From contig JAUJPF010000015.1 of the NCBI GenBank assembly GCA_030447275.1, forward strand, positions 1 to 64,000: a stretch of DNA of 64,000 nt, in the 5' to 3' direction. The notes under the pieces are model-generated. The model saw nothing but the letters and a program-made list of their open reading frames with translations, was not told the origin of the DNA and did no database searches. The DNA comes from Solirubrobacteraceae bacterium. GTDB taxonomy: Bacteria; Actinomycetota; Thermoleophilia; Solirubrobacterales; Solirubrobacteraceae. Positions 8,813 through 16,853 of the stretch are shown piece after piece (the stretch's first letter is position 1; every line of letters begins with the position of its first letter). The position numbers were made by a program, and so were the translations under genes.

Positions 8813-9249
8813 TAGGCCTTCCGCACGAAGTGGAAGGACGTGATCTCCATCCCCTGGCGGAAGTAGAACCGGTGAGCGTCGGTGCGGTGCGCCCCGACGC
8901 CGGAGTCGAGGTGCAGCTGGTCGCACCCGAGCCGCGCGAGCTCCGCCTCGATCCAGGCGAACAGCGCCGCGGCGTGGCCGCGGGCGCGGCGGTCTTCCCG
9001 CGTCACCAGCTCGTCGACGTAGAGGACGCGCCCGCCCATGAGCATCTCGAGGACGCGGAACGTCGCGACGGCCGCCGCCTCTTCCTCACCCGGCTCGAAC
9101 GAGCCGACGACGCGGAAGCCCTGGGGGCGCTGGACCGCGTCGATCCGCTCCACCAGCGCCTCCGCCGGCCCCCGGTGCGGGCGCAGCTCGAGCAGCGCGC
9201 GGGCCGCGCGCGCGGTCTCGCCGGCCGGCAGCTCGCGGACGTCGGGCAT
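8809..9249 (-). CDS. GNAT-family N-acetyltransferase
   Basis: 146 residues from the ATG at 9249, which has AGAGGA nine bases upstream; an ATG at 9267 would add six residues. The acetyl-CoA-binding motif appears as VTREDRRARGHAAALFAWIE and is followed by the typical C-terminal strand and helix (LDSGVGAHRTDAHRFYFRQGM). Substrate unknown; the short single-domain form suits small-molecule or protein N-terminal acetylation. It diverges from lipA with only 21 bases between starts and is convergent with the upstream gene. Confidence 0.85.
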   Translation of the reverse strand: MPDVRELPAGETARAARALLELRPHRGPAEALVERIDAVQRPQGFRVVGSFEPGEEEAAAVATFRVLEMLMGGRVLYVDELVTREDRRARGHAAALFAWIEAELARLGCDQLHLDSGVGAHRTDAHRFYFRQGMEITSFHFVRKAY

Positions 9250-9256
9250 CGGCTCG

Positions 9257-9262
9257 TATCCT
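9257..9262 (+). promoter_or_regulatory. Leaderless -10 hexamer TATCCT before lipA
   Basis: TATCCT ends eight bases before the lipA GTG. The hexamer lies between the two possible GNAT starts, so the two genes may compete for the same DNA. Confidence 0.45.
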
Positions 9263-9270
9263 CTCATGCA

Positions 9271-10257
9271 GTGAGCGACGCGCCGTCCCGCAAGCACCAG
9301 ACGCGTTCCCGGGCCAACCCCGGCGGCATGGACGTGCTGAAGGTGCTCGGCGCGGACGTCCGCCCCCTGCGCGAGCGCAAGCCGCCGTGGTTCAAGGTCC
9401 CCGCGCCGGGCGGCAAGCGCTACCTCGAGCTCAGCGCGCGGATCAAGGACGACAACCTCCACACGGTCTGCCAGGAGGCCGCGTGCCCGAACATCGGCGA
9501 GTGCTGGGAGCGCGGCACGGCGACGTTCATGATCCTCGGCGACACGTGCACCCGCCGCTGCGGGTTCTGCAACGTCCAGACCGGCAAGCCGACGTGGAAC
9601 GACCCGCTCGAGCCGGCGCGCGTCGCGCGGCAGGTCGCGCGGATGGGGCTGCGCCACGCGGTCATCACCAGCGTCGACCGCGACGACCTGCCCGACAAGG
9701 GCGCGAGCGCGTTCGTCGGCGTGATTCGCCAGATCCGCCGCCAGGCGCCGCTGTGCAAGGTCGAGGTGCTCACGCCCGACTTCCAGGGCTACGACATGCC
9801 GCTCGCCAAGGTCATCGCCGAGCGCCCCGACGTCTTCAACCACAACGTCGAGGTCGTGCCCCGGCTGTACTCCATCGCCCGCCGCGGATCGAAGTGGAGC
9901 CGCTCGCTGCGCGTCCTGCAGAGCGCGAAGGACATGGGCGGCGACGAGGTCGTGACGAAGTCGGGCCTCATGGTCGGCCTCGGCGAGACGTTCGACGAGA
10001 TGGTCGACGCGCTCGGCCAGCTGCGCGAGCATGACGTCCAGGTGCTCACCGTGGGCCAGTACCTGCGCCCGAGCGAGCGCCACCTGCCGATCGTCCGCTA
10101 CTGGCACCCCGACGAGCTCAAGGCGCTCGAGGAGGAGGCGTACCGCCTCGGCTTCGAGCACGCGGCCTGCGGCCCGCTCGTGCGGTCGAGCTACCACGCC
10201 GACCAGCACGTCCCCCAGGAGCGGCCGGGGGTCGGCCCGCTGGCGGCGCCGGCCTAG
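9271..10257 (+). CDS. lipA: Lipoyl synthase (radical SAM)
   Basis: 328 residues from a GTG. It shows both iron-sulfur cluster motifs: the auxiliary cluster cysteines in CQEAACPNIGECW and the radical-SAM motif in GDTCTRRCGFCNV (CxxxCxxC). The conserved C-terminal RSSYHAD provides the serine ligand of the auxiliary cluster. The enzyme inserts two sulfurs into octanoylated lipoyl domains. With lipB 2 kb away it forms the de novo lipoylation pair serving the E2 at 3537. The rhomboid gene begins two bases after its stop. Confidence 0.96.
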   Translation: MSDAPSRKHQTRSRANPGGMDVLKVLGADVRPLRERKPPWFKVPAPGGKRYLELSARIKDDNLHTVCQEAACPNIGECWERGTATFMILGDTCTRRCGFCNVQTGKPTWNDPLEPARVARQVARMGLRHAVITSVDRDDLPDKGASAFVGVIRQIRRQAPLCKVEVLTPDFQGYDMPLAKVIAERPDVFNHNVEVVPRLYSIARRGSKWSRSLRVLQSAKDMGGDEVVTKSGLMVGLGETFDEMVDALGQLREHDVQVLTVGQYLRPSERHLPIVRYWHPDELKALEEEAYRLGFEHAACGPLVRSSYHADQHVPQERPGVGPLAAPA

Positions 10258-10258
10258 C

Positions 10259-10993
10259 TTGTTCCCGCTCAAGGACAACATCCCGACCGATCGGTTCCCG
10301 GTCGTCACGGTCGCGCTGATCCTCGCGAACGTCGTCGTCTACTTCCTGCTCCAGGACGGCGGCTGGGAGATCACGCGCAACGACACGGGCGACTGGGCGG
10401 TCGGCGAGTACGCGCTCGTGCCGTGCGACATCACCGGCGAGTGCGCCGCACCGCCCGGCCACATCTCGGACGTCGCGAGCGTGTTCACCTCGATGTTCAT
10501 GCACGGCAGCCTGCTGCACCTCGGCGGCAACATGCTGTTCCTGTGGATCTTCGGCAACAACATCGAGGACGCGATGGGGCCGCTGCGGTTCGTCCTCTTC
10601 TACCTCGCGGGGGGCGTCGCGGCCGACGCGCTCCAGATCGCGTTCGACACCGGCTCGGCGGTGCCGACGCTCGGCGCGTCGGGGGCGGTGGCGGCCGTGC
10701 TCGGCGGGTACGTCCTGCTCTACCCGCGCGCCCGCGTGGTGACGGTGGTCTTCCTCATCATCTTCTTCACGGTGATCGAGCTGCCGGCGATGATCATGCT
10801 CGGGCTGTGGTTCGCCCAGCAGATCGTGTTCGGCGCCCTGGAGTACGGCACCGCCGACCAGGGCGGCGGCGGCGTGGCGTACTTCGCGCACATCGGCGGG
10901 TTCGTGTTCGGGCTGGCGGCGATCAAGCTGCTCGCGACGCGTGTCAAGGAGATCGCGGACGCGCGCCCGCGGCGCCGGGCGGTCTTCCCATGA
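10259..10993 (+). CDS. Rhomboid-family intramembrane serine protease
   Basis: 244 residues from a TTG one base past the lipA stop; no better start covers the conserved N-terminal DNIPTDRFPVVTVALILAN. About six transmembrane segments. Rhomboid hallmarks are MHGSLLHLGGNMLFLWIFG, the nucleophile serine in LGASGAVAAVLGGY (about residue 141) and the catalytic histidine in AHIGGFVFG (about residue 211). It cleaves transmembrane substrates within the membrane. It is followed by a tiny membrane protein in a 4-base ATGA overlap and then by a D,D-carboxypeptidase, so probably one transcript. Confidence 0.9.
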   Translation: MFPLKDNIPTDRFPVVTVALILANVVVYFLLQDGGWEITRNDTGDWAVGEYALVPCDITGECAAPPGHISDVASVFTSMFMHGSLLHLGGNMLFLWIFGNNIEDAMGPLRFVLFYLAGGVAADALQIAFDTGSAVPTLGASGAVAAVLGGYVLLYPRARVVTVVFLIIFFTVIELPAMIMLGLWFAQQIVFGALEYGTADQGGGGVAYFAHIGGFVFGLAAIKLLATRVKEIADARPRRRAVFP

Positions 10994-11160
10994 CGCGCGC
11001 GATCCTCGCCGCCGCGCTGGCGTTCATCGTGCTGCTCGGGGGGCTGACGCTCGCCGTGGCGATCGAGACGGGGCCCGACATCCTCACCGTCGGCTCGCTG
11101 CTCGTGCTCGCCATGCTCGCCTTCGGCATCGTCGGGGCGCTGCGGCATCCTGAGGACTAG
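10990..11160 (+). CDS. Small two-helix membrane protein
   Basis: 56 residues. The ATG overlaps the rhomboid stop by four bases and the stop abuts the next ATG, so position alone supports translation. Two hydrophobic helices (ILAAALAFIVLLGGLTLAV and LTVGSLLVLAMLAFGIVGAL) with a short acidic hinge between them. Family not recognised. It may be an accessory subunit of the rhomboid protease or simply a conserved operon passenger. Confidence 0.7.
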   Translation: MTRAILAAALAFIVLLGGLTLAVAIETGPDILTVGSLLVLAMLAFGIVGALRHPED

Positions 11161-12177
11161 ATGTCCGCGCCGTACCTCGACACCGCGACCTCTCGCCAGC
11201 GCCGCGCCGCCCGGGCGTCGGCCCGGCGCCGCGCGCGCCGGCGGCGCCTCGCCGTCTTCGCGACCGCGCTCGCGGCCCTGCTCGTCCTCGGCGTCCTGAC
11301 CGCGCGCACGGGCGGCGGCGACGGCGTGACGCCCGCGTCGGACGCGCCGCGGGCGGCCGCGGGGGAGCGCCCGCCCGGTCAGGAGGTGCTCGGGCCGCTG
11401 CCCGCGGCCGTCGACGGCGAGCGCGAGGGCGCCTTCACCATCCCCTTCAAGAAGCCGCCTCGCGGCGGCATCGTCATGAACGCCGACACGGGCGAGGTGC
11501 TGTGGCGCCGCAACGCCGAGCGCGCACGCCCGATCGCGTCGCTGACGAAGATGATGACGGCGCTCGTGGCCGTCGAGCGGCTCGGGCCCGACGACCTGGC
11601 GAAGATCACGCCGGCCGTCCTGAACTACAGCGGCTCGGGCGTCGGCATGCTGCCGCGCGGCAAGCGGGTGAAGGTCGAGCCGCTGCTCTACGGGCTGATG
11701 CTGCCGTCGGGCAACGACGCCGCGCGCGCGCTCGCGTTCCGCGCCACGGGGAGCATCGCGGCGATGGTCGCGCGGATGAACACGAAGGCGGCCGAGATGG
11801 GGCTGCGCTGCACGCGCTTCACGGGTGTGGAGGGCCTGAGCCCGGGCAACCGCTCGTGCCCGCTCGACCTCGTCGCGCTGGCCAAGGAGGTGCTGCGCCG
11901 GGGCCGGCTCGCGCGGATCGTGAGGCGCAGGCGCGCGATCCTGCCGTTCCCCGTCAAGGGCCGCAAGCTCTACCTCTACAACCACAACCCGCTGCTGCGC
12001 ACCGGCTACCGCGGCACGCTCGGGATCAAGACCGGCTACACGAGCGAGGCCGGCCGCTGCCTCGTCGCCGCCGTGCGCCGCCGTGGCGTGACGCTCGTCG
12101 CGGTCGTCCTCGACTCGCCGGACCCCGGCCGCCAGGCGCGCCAGCTCCTCGACCGGTCCTTTCGCGCCATGAGCTAG
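11161..12177 (+). CDS. D-alanyl-D-alanine carboxypeptidase (peptidase S11)
   Basis: 338 residues, starting at the base after the previous stop. An arginine-rich N-terminus is followed by a membrane anchor (LAVFATALAALLVLGVLTA, about residues 28-46). The penicillin-binding protein motifs are in order: SxxK in ASLTKMMTA (about residue 127), SGN in LPSGNDAARA (about 183) and KTG in GIKTGYTSEAG (about 290). It removes the terminal D-Ala from peptidoglycan stem peptides outside the membrane. The usual C-terminal PBP5-like domain is absent. Confidence 0.92.
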   Translation: MSAPYLDTATSRQRRAARASARRRARRRRLAVFATALAALLVLGVLTARTGGGDGVTPASDAPRAAAGERPPGQEVLGPLPAAVDGEREGAFTIPFKKPPRGGIVMNADTGEVLWRRNAERARPIASLTKMMTALVAVERLGPDDLAKITPAVLNYSGSGVGMLPRGKRVKVEPLLYGLMLPSGNDAARALAFRATGSIAAMVARMNTKAAEMGLRCTRFTGVEGLSPGNRSCPLDLVALAKEVLRRGRLARIVRRRRAILPFPVKGRKLYLYNHNPLLRTGYRGTLGIKTGYTSEAGRCLVAAVRRRGVTLVAVVLDSPDPGRQARQLLDRSFRAMS

Positions 12178-12590
12178 GTCGCAGTACGCTCCCAGCCGGC
12201 GGTCGAGCCGCTCCGGCCGGGGCCGGACGTGCAGGAGGCGCGGACGACCGACGGCGACGAGCAGGACGGCAGCGGGCTCGAAGGCGAGGACGGCGACGCG
12301 CGTTCCTGCGGCGCGGGTCGGTCCTGACGGTCGAGCTGCGCCGGGCGTTCCCGCGGTCGACCGTGGTCGCCTCGGGTGGCACCCGCCACCGCGCCGTCGG
12401 GCTGCGGACGCTCGCGGTCGGTGCCGGTCAGCGCGTCGTCATCGCCGATCTCGAGGGCGATCTCTCGGCGGCCGCATGGTGCCTCATCGAGGAGGACGCC
12501 GGCGACATCGCGGCGGCGGCCTCCCGCTAGCGCCGCGTATATTCCTCCGTTGACTGGCGGATCAACCAGCGCGATCAGGAGAGTGGCAGC
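12178..12590 (+). other. 413-bp gap with a possible small ORF
   Basis: Between the carboxypeptidase and the acyl-CoA dehydrogenase. A frame from GTG 12363 to 12530 encodes about 55 residues (ending LEGDLSAAAWCLIEEDAG) with a protein-like composition, and the same frame stays open further upstream without a start codon. It may be a short gene, a 5'-truncated remnant, or chance. TATATT at 12538-12543 is a candidate -10 for the downstream dehydrogenase operon. Confidence 0.3.
12577..12582 (+). promoter_or_regulatory. Shine-Dalgarno AGGAGA
   Basis: Clear ribosome-binding site eight bases before GTG 12591. Notable because most genes here lack one; it fixes the start of the acyl-CoA dehydrogenase. 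Confidence 0.75.
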
Positions 12591-13814
12591 GTGGACCTGA
12601 ACGACACGCCCGAGCAGGCCGCGTACCGGGAGCAGGTGCGCGCGTGGCTGGAGGAGCACAAGAGCGAGGCGCCGGTGCTCGAAGGACCGGATGCCCTTCC
12701 CGAGGACCAGGTCGTCGACGCGCACCGCGCGTGGCAGCGCAAGCTCGCCGAGGCGGGCCTCGCGGGAGCGACGTGGCCGAAGGAGTACGGCGGGCAGGGC
12801 TTCGGCCCGATCGAGCAGGTCATCATCTCCCAGGAGATCGCGCGCGCGCGCGTGCCGGGGATCCTCGACGTCATCGGCGTCGGCATGCTCGGCCCGACGA
12901 TCATCGCCCACGGCAGCGAGGACCAGAAGAGCCGCTACCTCGGCCCCATGCTCCACGGCGACGAGGTGTGGTGCCAGCTCTTCTCCGAGCCCGCCGCCGG
13001 CTCGGACCTCGCGGGCATCCAGACGCGCGCCAAGCAGGAGGACGGCGGCTGGCGGCTGACCGGGCAGAAGGTGTGGACGACCAACGCGCAGTTCTCCGCG
13101 TACGGCCTGATCCTCGCCCGCACCGACGCGGACGTCCCGAAGCACAAGGGCCTGACGATGTTCGTCCTGCCGATGGACGCCGAGGGCGTCACGGTCAGGG
13201 GCCTGCGCCAGATCACCGGCGACGCGGAGTTCAACGAGGTCTTCCTCGACGACGTCAAGCTCGACGACGACATGGTCGTCGGCCAGGTCGGCAACGGCTG
13301 GGGCACCGCGCTCACGACGCTGATGTTCGAGCGCGTGACGATCGGCTTCGGGTCGGAGGGCCTGGGCTACCGGCCGCAGCGCTTCGCCGAGGCGATCGCG
13401 GGCGACGAGGCCGCCGTGCGCGACGGCGACGTCCGCCAGCGCCTGGGCCACATCACGACCGAGCTGCTCGCGGTGCGGTTCACGTCGTACCGGATGCTCA
13501 GCGCGCTCCAGCAGGGGCAGATCCCGGGGCCGGAGGCGGGCCTGTCGAAGATCACCACCGTCAACGCGAGCATCGCTGCGTGCGACCTCGTCGCCGACGC
13601 GCTCGGCCCGGACGCGCTGCGCGAGGACACCGACAGCCAGCTCAGCTACCACACGTCGTTCCTGCCCGGGCTGAAGTCCGCAGGCGGGACCGAGGAGATC
13701 CTGCGCAACACGATCGGCGAGCGCGTGCTGGGGCTGCCGCCCGAGCCGCGGCTCGACAAGGGCATCCCGTTCAGCGAGCTGCGGGCCAAGGAGAAGGAGG
13801 CGGCGGCGCGATGA
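12591..13814 (+). CDS. Acyl-CoA dehydrogenase
   Basis: 407 residues. The family fold is evident: N-terminal helical part (DLNDTPEQAAYREQVRAWL), FAD-binding beta domain (WCQLFSEPAAGSDLAGI and KVWTTNAQFS), and C-terminal helical domain with GLKSAGGTEEILRNTIGERV. It oxidises an acyl-CoA at the alpha-beta bond using FAD. It sits in a 4-base overlap with a second, more divergent acyl-CoA dehydrogenase. Such adjacent pairs form alpha2-beta2 enzymes in actinobacterial steroid side-chain degradation, so a bulky or branched acyl-CoA substrate is a reasonable inference. Confidence 0.92.
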   Translation: MDLNDTPEQAAYREQVRAWLEEHKSEAPVLEGPDALPEDQVVDAHRAWQRKLAEAGLAGATWPKEYGGQGFGPIEQVIISQEIARARVPGILDVIGVGMLGPTIIAHGSEDQKSRYLGPMLHGDEVWCQLFSEPAAGSDLAGIQTRAKQEDGGWRLTGQKVWTTNAQFSAYGLILARTDADVPKHKGLTMFVLPMDAEGVTVRGLRQITGDAEFNEVFLDDVKLDDDMVVGQVGNGWGTALTTLMFERVTIGFGSEGLGYRPQRFAEAIAGDEAAVRDGDVRQRLGHITTELLAVRFTSYRMLSALQQGQIPGPEAGLSKITTVNASIAACDLVADALGPDALREDTDSQLSYHTSFLPGLKSAGGTEEILRNTIGERVLGLPPEPRLDKGIPFSELRAKEKEAAAR

Positions 13815-14965
13815 ACCTCGAGCTGAGCGACGAGCAGCAGTTCCTCCGCGACGCCGCGCGCGACGCGCTGTCGCGCACGAAGACGATCGAGGCCGCGCGC
13901 GAGACGCTCGACGGCGGCGCACGCCCCGACCTGTGGCCGACCGCCGTCGAGGCGGGCTGGGCCGGCCTGCTCGTGTCCGACGAGAACGGCGGCGCGGGCC
14001 TCGGCGCGTTCGACGCCATGCTCGTGATGCAGGAGGCGGGCCGGCGGCTCGCGGGGATCGAGCTGCTCGGGCACCTGCCGGCGTCGGCGCTGCTCGACAC
14101 CGGCGGCTACGCCGGGATCGAGGCGGTCGCCGCCGGGGAGCGGCGCGCGGCGTTCGTCGGCGCGGTGCCGCCCGGCGACCTCGACCCCGAGTGGACGGTC
14201 GACAGCGTCTCCGGCATGAGCCGCGCGCCGGCGCCGACCTTCGACGGCTCGACGGTCACCGGCGAGGTGGCGTGGGTCGTCGACGCGCCGGGCGCCGACG
14301 TGCTCGTGGTCGTCGCCGTCCAGGACGGGTCGCCCGTCGCGGTCGTCGTCGAGGACGCGTCCGTGGAGGACGTCTTCCGCTACGACCCGACGCGCCGGCT
14401 CGGGCACGTGCGGCTCGAAGGCGCGGCGGCGACGCCGCTTCAGGCCGACGTCGCCGCGATCGAGCGGGCGTGGTACCTCGCCCAGGCGCTGCTCGCGGCC
14501 GAGTCGGTCGGCGCGGTCGAGGCGTGCCTCGAGATGGCGGTGGCCTACGCGAAGGAGCGCTTCACCTTCGGGCGCGCCATCGGCTCCTACCAGGCGGTCA
14601 AGCACGGGCTCGTCGAGATCATGCGGCGGGGCGAGAACGCGAAGTCGCTCCTCTACTACGCGGGCTGGGCGCACGCGTCGGGGCCGGAGGAGTTCGCGAT
14701 CGCAGCGTCCGCGTGCCGCTCTGCGGCATCGGACGCCCTCGACTACGCGGCGCGCGAGAACATCGCCGTGCACGGCGGGATCGGAGCGACGTGGGAGCAC
14801 GACGCGCCGCTCTTCTTCCGCCGCGCGCAGCTCTCGCGGCGGCTGCTCGGCGGCACCGGGGCGTCGATCGACCGCGTCGCGGGTGAGCTGCTCGCGGGCT
14901 CGGCGCCCGGCCCGGTCGCGCCCGAGGGCCCGACGGGGGCCGCGGCGACGGCGGTCGAGGGCTAG
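13811..14965 (+). CDS. Acyl-CoA dehydrogenase, partner subunit
   Basis: 384 residues; the ATGA overlaps the stop of the preceding dehydrogenase. N-terminus NLELSDEQQFLRDAARDAL and C-terminal region RENIAVHGGIGATWEHDAP are typical of the family, but the middle FAD-binding beta domain is poorly conserved and rich in Val/Asp. That asymmetry matches the smaller or partly degenerate partner in heteromeric acyl-CoA dehydrogenases. It probably works only together with the product of the upstream gene. Confidence 0.88.
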   Translation: MNLELSDEQQFLRDAARDALSRTKTIEAARETLDGGARPDLWPTAVEAGWAGLLVSDENGGAGLGAFDAMLVMQEAGRRLAGIELLGHLPASALLDTGGYAGIEAVAAGERRAAFVGAVPPGDLDPEWTVDSVSGMSRAPAPTFDGSTVTGEVAWVVDAPGADVLVVVAVQDGSPVAVVVEDASVEDVFRYDPTRRLGHVRLEGAAATPLQADVAAIERAWYLAQALLAAESVGAVEACLEMAVAYAKERFTFGRAIGSYQAVKHGLVEIMRRGENAKSLLYYAGWAHASGPEEFAIAASACRSAASDALDYAARENIAVHGGIGATWEHDAPLFFRRAQLSRRLLGGTGASIDRVAGELLAGSAPGPVAPEGPTGAAATAVEG

Positions 14966-15003
14966 AGGCGGCGGGGGGCGCCCGAGGGGCGGCGCAGCGG
15001 GAC

Positions 15004-15918
15004 GTGCGCTTCTGGTCGCACGATCGCTTCTCGTTCCCGCTCCCGGGCCGCCACCGCTTCCCGCTCGCGAAGTACGCGCTGCTGCGCGAGCGGGCCTCGG
15101 CGCTCGGTCCGGTGCTCGACTCCGAGGCCGCGCCGTGGGAGTCGCTGGCGCTCGTCCACGGGGCGGGGTACCTGGAGCGGGTGCGGTCGGGCTCGCTGTC
15201 GGTGCGCGAGGAGCGGGGGCTCGGGCTGCCGTGGTCGGAGGAGCTGGTCGAGCGCGGCCGCCGCTCGGCGTGGGGCACGGTGTGCGCGGCGCGCGACGCT
15301 CTCGTCGGCGGGTTCGGGATGAACCTCGGCGGCGGCACGCACCACGCCTCGCGCGACGCCGGGCGGGGGTACTGCCTGTTCAACGACGTCGCGCTCGCCC
15401 ACCGCGTGCTCGGGACGCGCACGCTCGTCGTCGACTGCGACGTCCACCAGGGCGACGGGACCGCCGAGCTGCTCCGCGAGGACCGGACGGCGTTCACCCT
15501 GTCCGTCCACGCCGCGGCGAACTACCCGTTCCACCGCGCGACGTCGGACCTCGACGTCGACCTCCCGACGGGCACGGGCGACGACGAGTACCTGTCGTCG
15601 CTCGCGGCGGCGCTGGCCGACGCCCGCGTGCGCCTGGCGCCGACGGTCGTCGTCTACCTCGCGGGAGCGGACCCGTGGGAGGGAGACGCCCTCGGCCGCC
15701 TGTCGCTGACCAAGGAGGGCCTGCGCGAGCGCGACGCGCTCGTCCTCGACACGGCCGCCGCGATCGGAGCCCCGATCTGCGTCACGCTCGCGGGCGGCTA
15801 CGCCCCCGACGTGACCGACACGGTCGACATCAACTTCGCGACGGCTTCGCTCGTGGCGGCGCGCGCCGGAGGGTCGGCGTCCGCATTGCGCGAGGCACTT
15901 CCACCATCGCCGACCTGA
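15004..15918 (+). CDS. Histone-deacetylase-like hydrolase
   Basis: 304 residues from a GTG. Class II/IV-like HDAC features: GGGTHHASRDAGRGYCLFND (paired active-site histidines), the zinc ligands in VDCDVHQGDGTA (about Asp148 and His150), the third ligand in AGADPWEGD, and the terminal GGGY-like segment LAGGYAPD. Bacterial members deacetylate small molecules or protein lysines. A neighbouring acetyltransferase would suggest a regulatory pair but none is adjacent. The stop lies a few bases before a decayed nuclease fragment. Confidence 0.9.
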   Translation: MRFWSHDRFSFPLPGRHRFPLAKYALLRERASALGPVLDSEAAPWESLALVHGAGYLERVRSGSLSVREERGLGLPWSEELVERGRRSAWGTVCAARDALVGGFGMNLGGGTHHASRDAGRGYCLFNDVALAHRVLGTRTLVVDCDVHQGDGTAELLREDRTAFTLSVHAAANYPFHRATSDLDVDLPTGTGDDEYLSSLAAALADARVRLAPTVVVYLAGADPWEGDALGRLSLTKEGLRERDALVLDTAAAIGAPICVTLAGGYAPDVTDTVDINFATASLVAARAGGSASALREALPPSPT

Positions 15919-15921
15919 AGG

Positions 15922-16239
15922 AAGGGAGACCTCGCCGCGGAACGGCCCGGCGGGCGGTTCGAGCGGGTGCAGGTGAAGTACACGACGTCGGACGGCGCGG
16001 TGGTCCTGGTCCGGTGCCGCTCATGTCCTTGACGAACGGCAAGGTGCGTGCGACGAAGAAGTACACGGCGAAGACCCTCGACTGGATCGCCGTGTACGAC
16101 GCCACGACCGAGCGCTGCTACTACGTGCCGGCGGCGGAGCTGGGCGAAGGGCGCGCGTACCTCAGCCTTTCGCCTCACCCCGGCGCGACGCGGCCGCTTG
16201 CCTCGGAATCACGACGCCGCGGACTACCTATCCTTCTGA
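15922..16239 (+). pseudogene. Decayed PD-(D/E)XK nuclease of the intron-associated type
   Basis: Three short reading pieces in different frames add up to one protein. Piece one runs KGDLAAERPGGRFERVQVKY from 15922 to a stop at 16030. Piece two, one base out of phase, starts about 16023 (SLTNGKVRATKKYTAKTLDW, then CYYVPAAELGEGRAYLSL). Piece three ends DHDAADYLSF-like at 16239. The order and phrases match the group I intron-associated PD-(D/E)XK endonuclease family (PF11645 from memory); QVKY carries the Q-x-K catalytic pattern. The family's N-terminal ~40 residues are missing and two single-base indels remain. It ends eight bases before tRNA-Ala. Confidence 0.7.
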
Positions 16240-16247
16240 CCGGCCCG

Positions 16248-16319
16248 GGGGGCGTGGTGCTAACGGGAACACGGTGCCTTTGCAAGGCACAGTTGGGGGT
16301 TCGATTCCCCCCGCCTCCA
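16248..16319 (+). tRNA. tRNA-Ala (anticodon TGC)
   Basis: Acceptor GGGGGCG (16248-16254) pairs with CGCCTCC (16312-16318), including the G3:U70 wobble that identifies alanine tRNAs. The anticodon stem GTGCC/GGCAC encloses loop TTTGCAA (anticodon TGC). The T-arm is GGGGG-TTCGATT-CCCCC. The D-arm is weak, with three pairs. The CCA end is not encoded. Confidence 0.9.
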
Positions 16320-16420
16320 TCGGCCAGAAAGCGCTAGCCCGCGCGGTTCCCTTTCGCGCCGAGCGATCGCACCCACGAGGGGAGCGGGTGGAGGCCCGAT
16401 CGGGCTCCACCCGTGCTCCT

Positions 16421-16597
16421 CTACTTCTCGCGGCGAACTCCCTTGAAGTCGCCGCCGGACGTCTTGACGTCCATGATGCGGCCCGTCTTGGTGTCCCGCT
16501 TCGCGGACAGGCCTGAGGGCGTCTTGAACTGCGAGCGGCCCTTGACCGCGCCGTGGCGGCCACCGCCCTTCGGTCCGTTCTTCGCCAATGTGCTCAC
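16421..16597 (-). CDS. Small basic conserved hypothetical protein
   Basis: 58 residues from a GTG: strongly basic and Gly/Lys-rich, with NGPKGGGRHGAVKGRSQFK near the N-terminus and KRDTKTGRIMDVKTSGG in the second half. I recall close relatives as unnamed ~50-residue proteins in many bacteria, which supports a real gene, but no function is known to me. Charge and size would suit nucleic-acid or ribosome binding; that is a guess. The upstream 256 bases to glutamate dehydrogenase hold no gene. Confidence 0.75.
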   Translation of the reverse strand: MSTLAKNGPKGGGRHGAVKGRSQFKTPSGLSAKRDTKTGRIMDVKTSGGDFKGVRREK

Positions 16598-16853
16598 CTC
16601 ACTTTTCCGCCGCCCGACCGAAGGCCGCCGCGACACCTAGAGCGTCCTCCGCACGTCGGTCGGAAACGGGCCTCTGCAACGGATCCTGCATACGCCGGCG
16701 GAAACATCCCCATCGGACGACCCGCCGTTGTCTTGGCGAGGCGGCCCCAGCGCTTGTCCTGCGCCATGACCGGGTCGCGCGACGGCCGCGAAGAAGGTGC
16801 CGCGTTCGGCGGACCTTCGTCAGGACGCGGGCAAACGTGGCAGGCTTCCCTGC

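Noticed and set aside
16248-16319. tRNA-Ala(TGC) as the 3' half of tmRNA
   Set aside because: Contains a complete anticodon arm and a nearby 5' acceptor strand, so it is an ordinary short tRNA.
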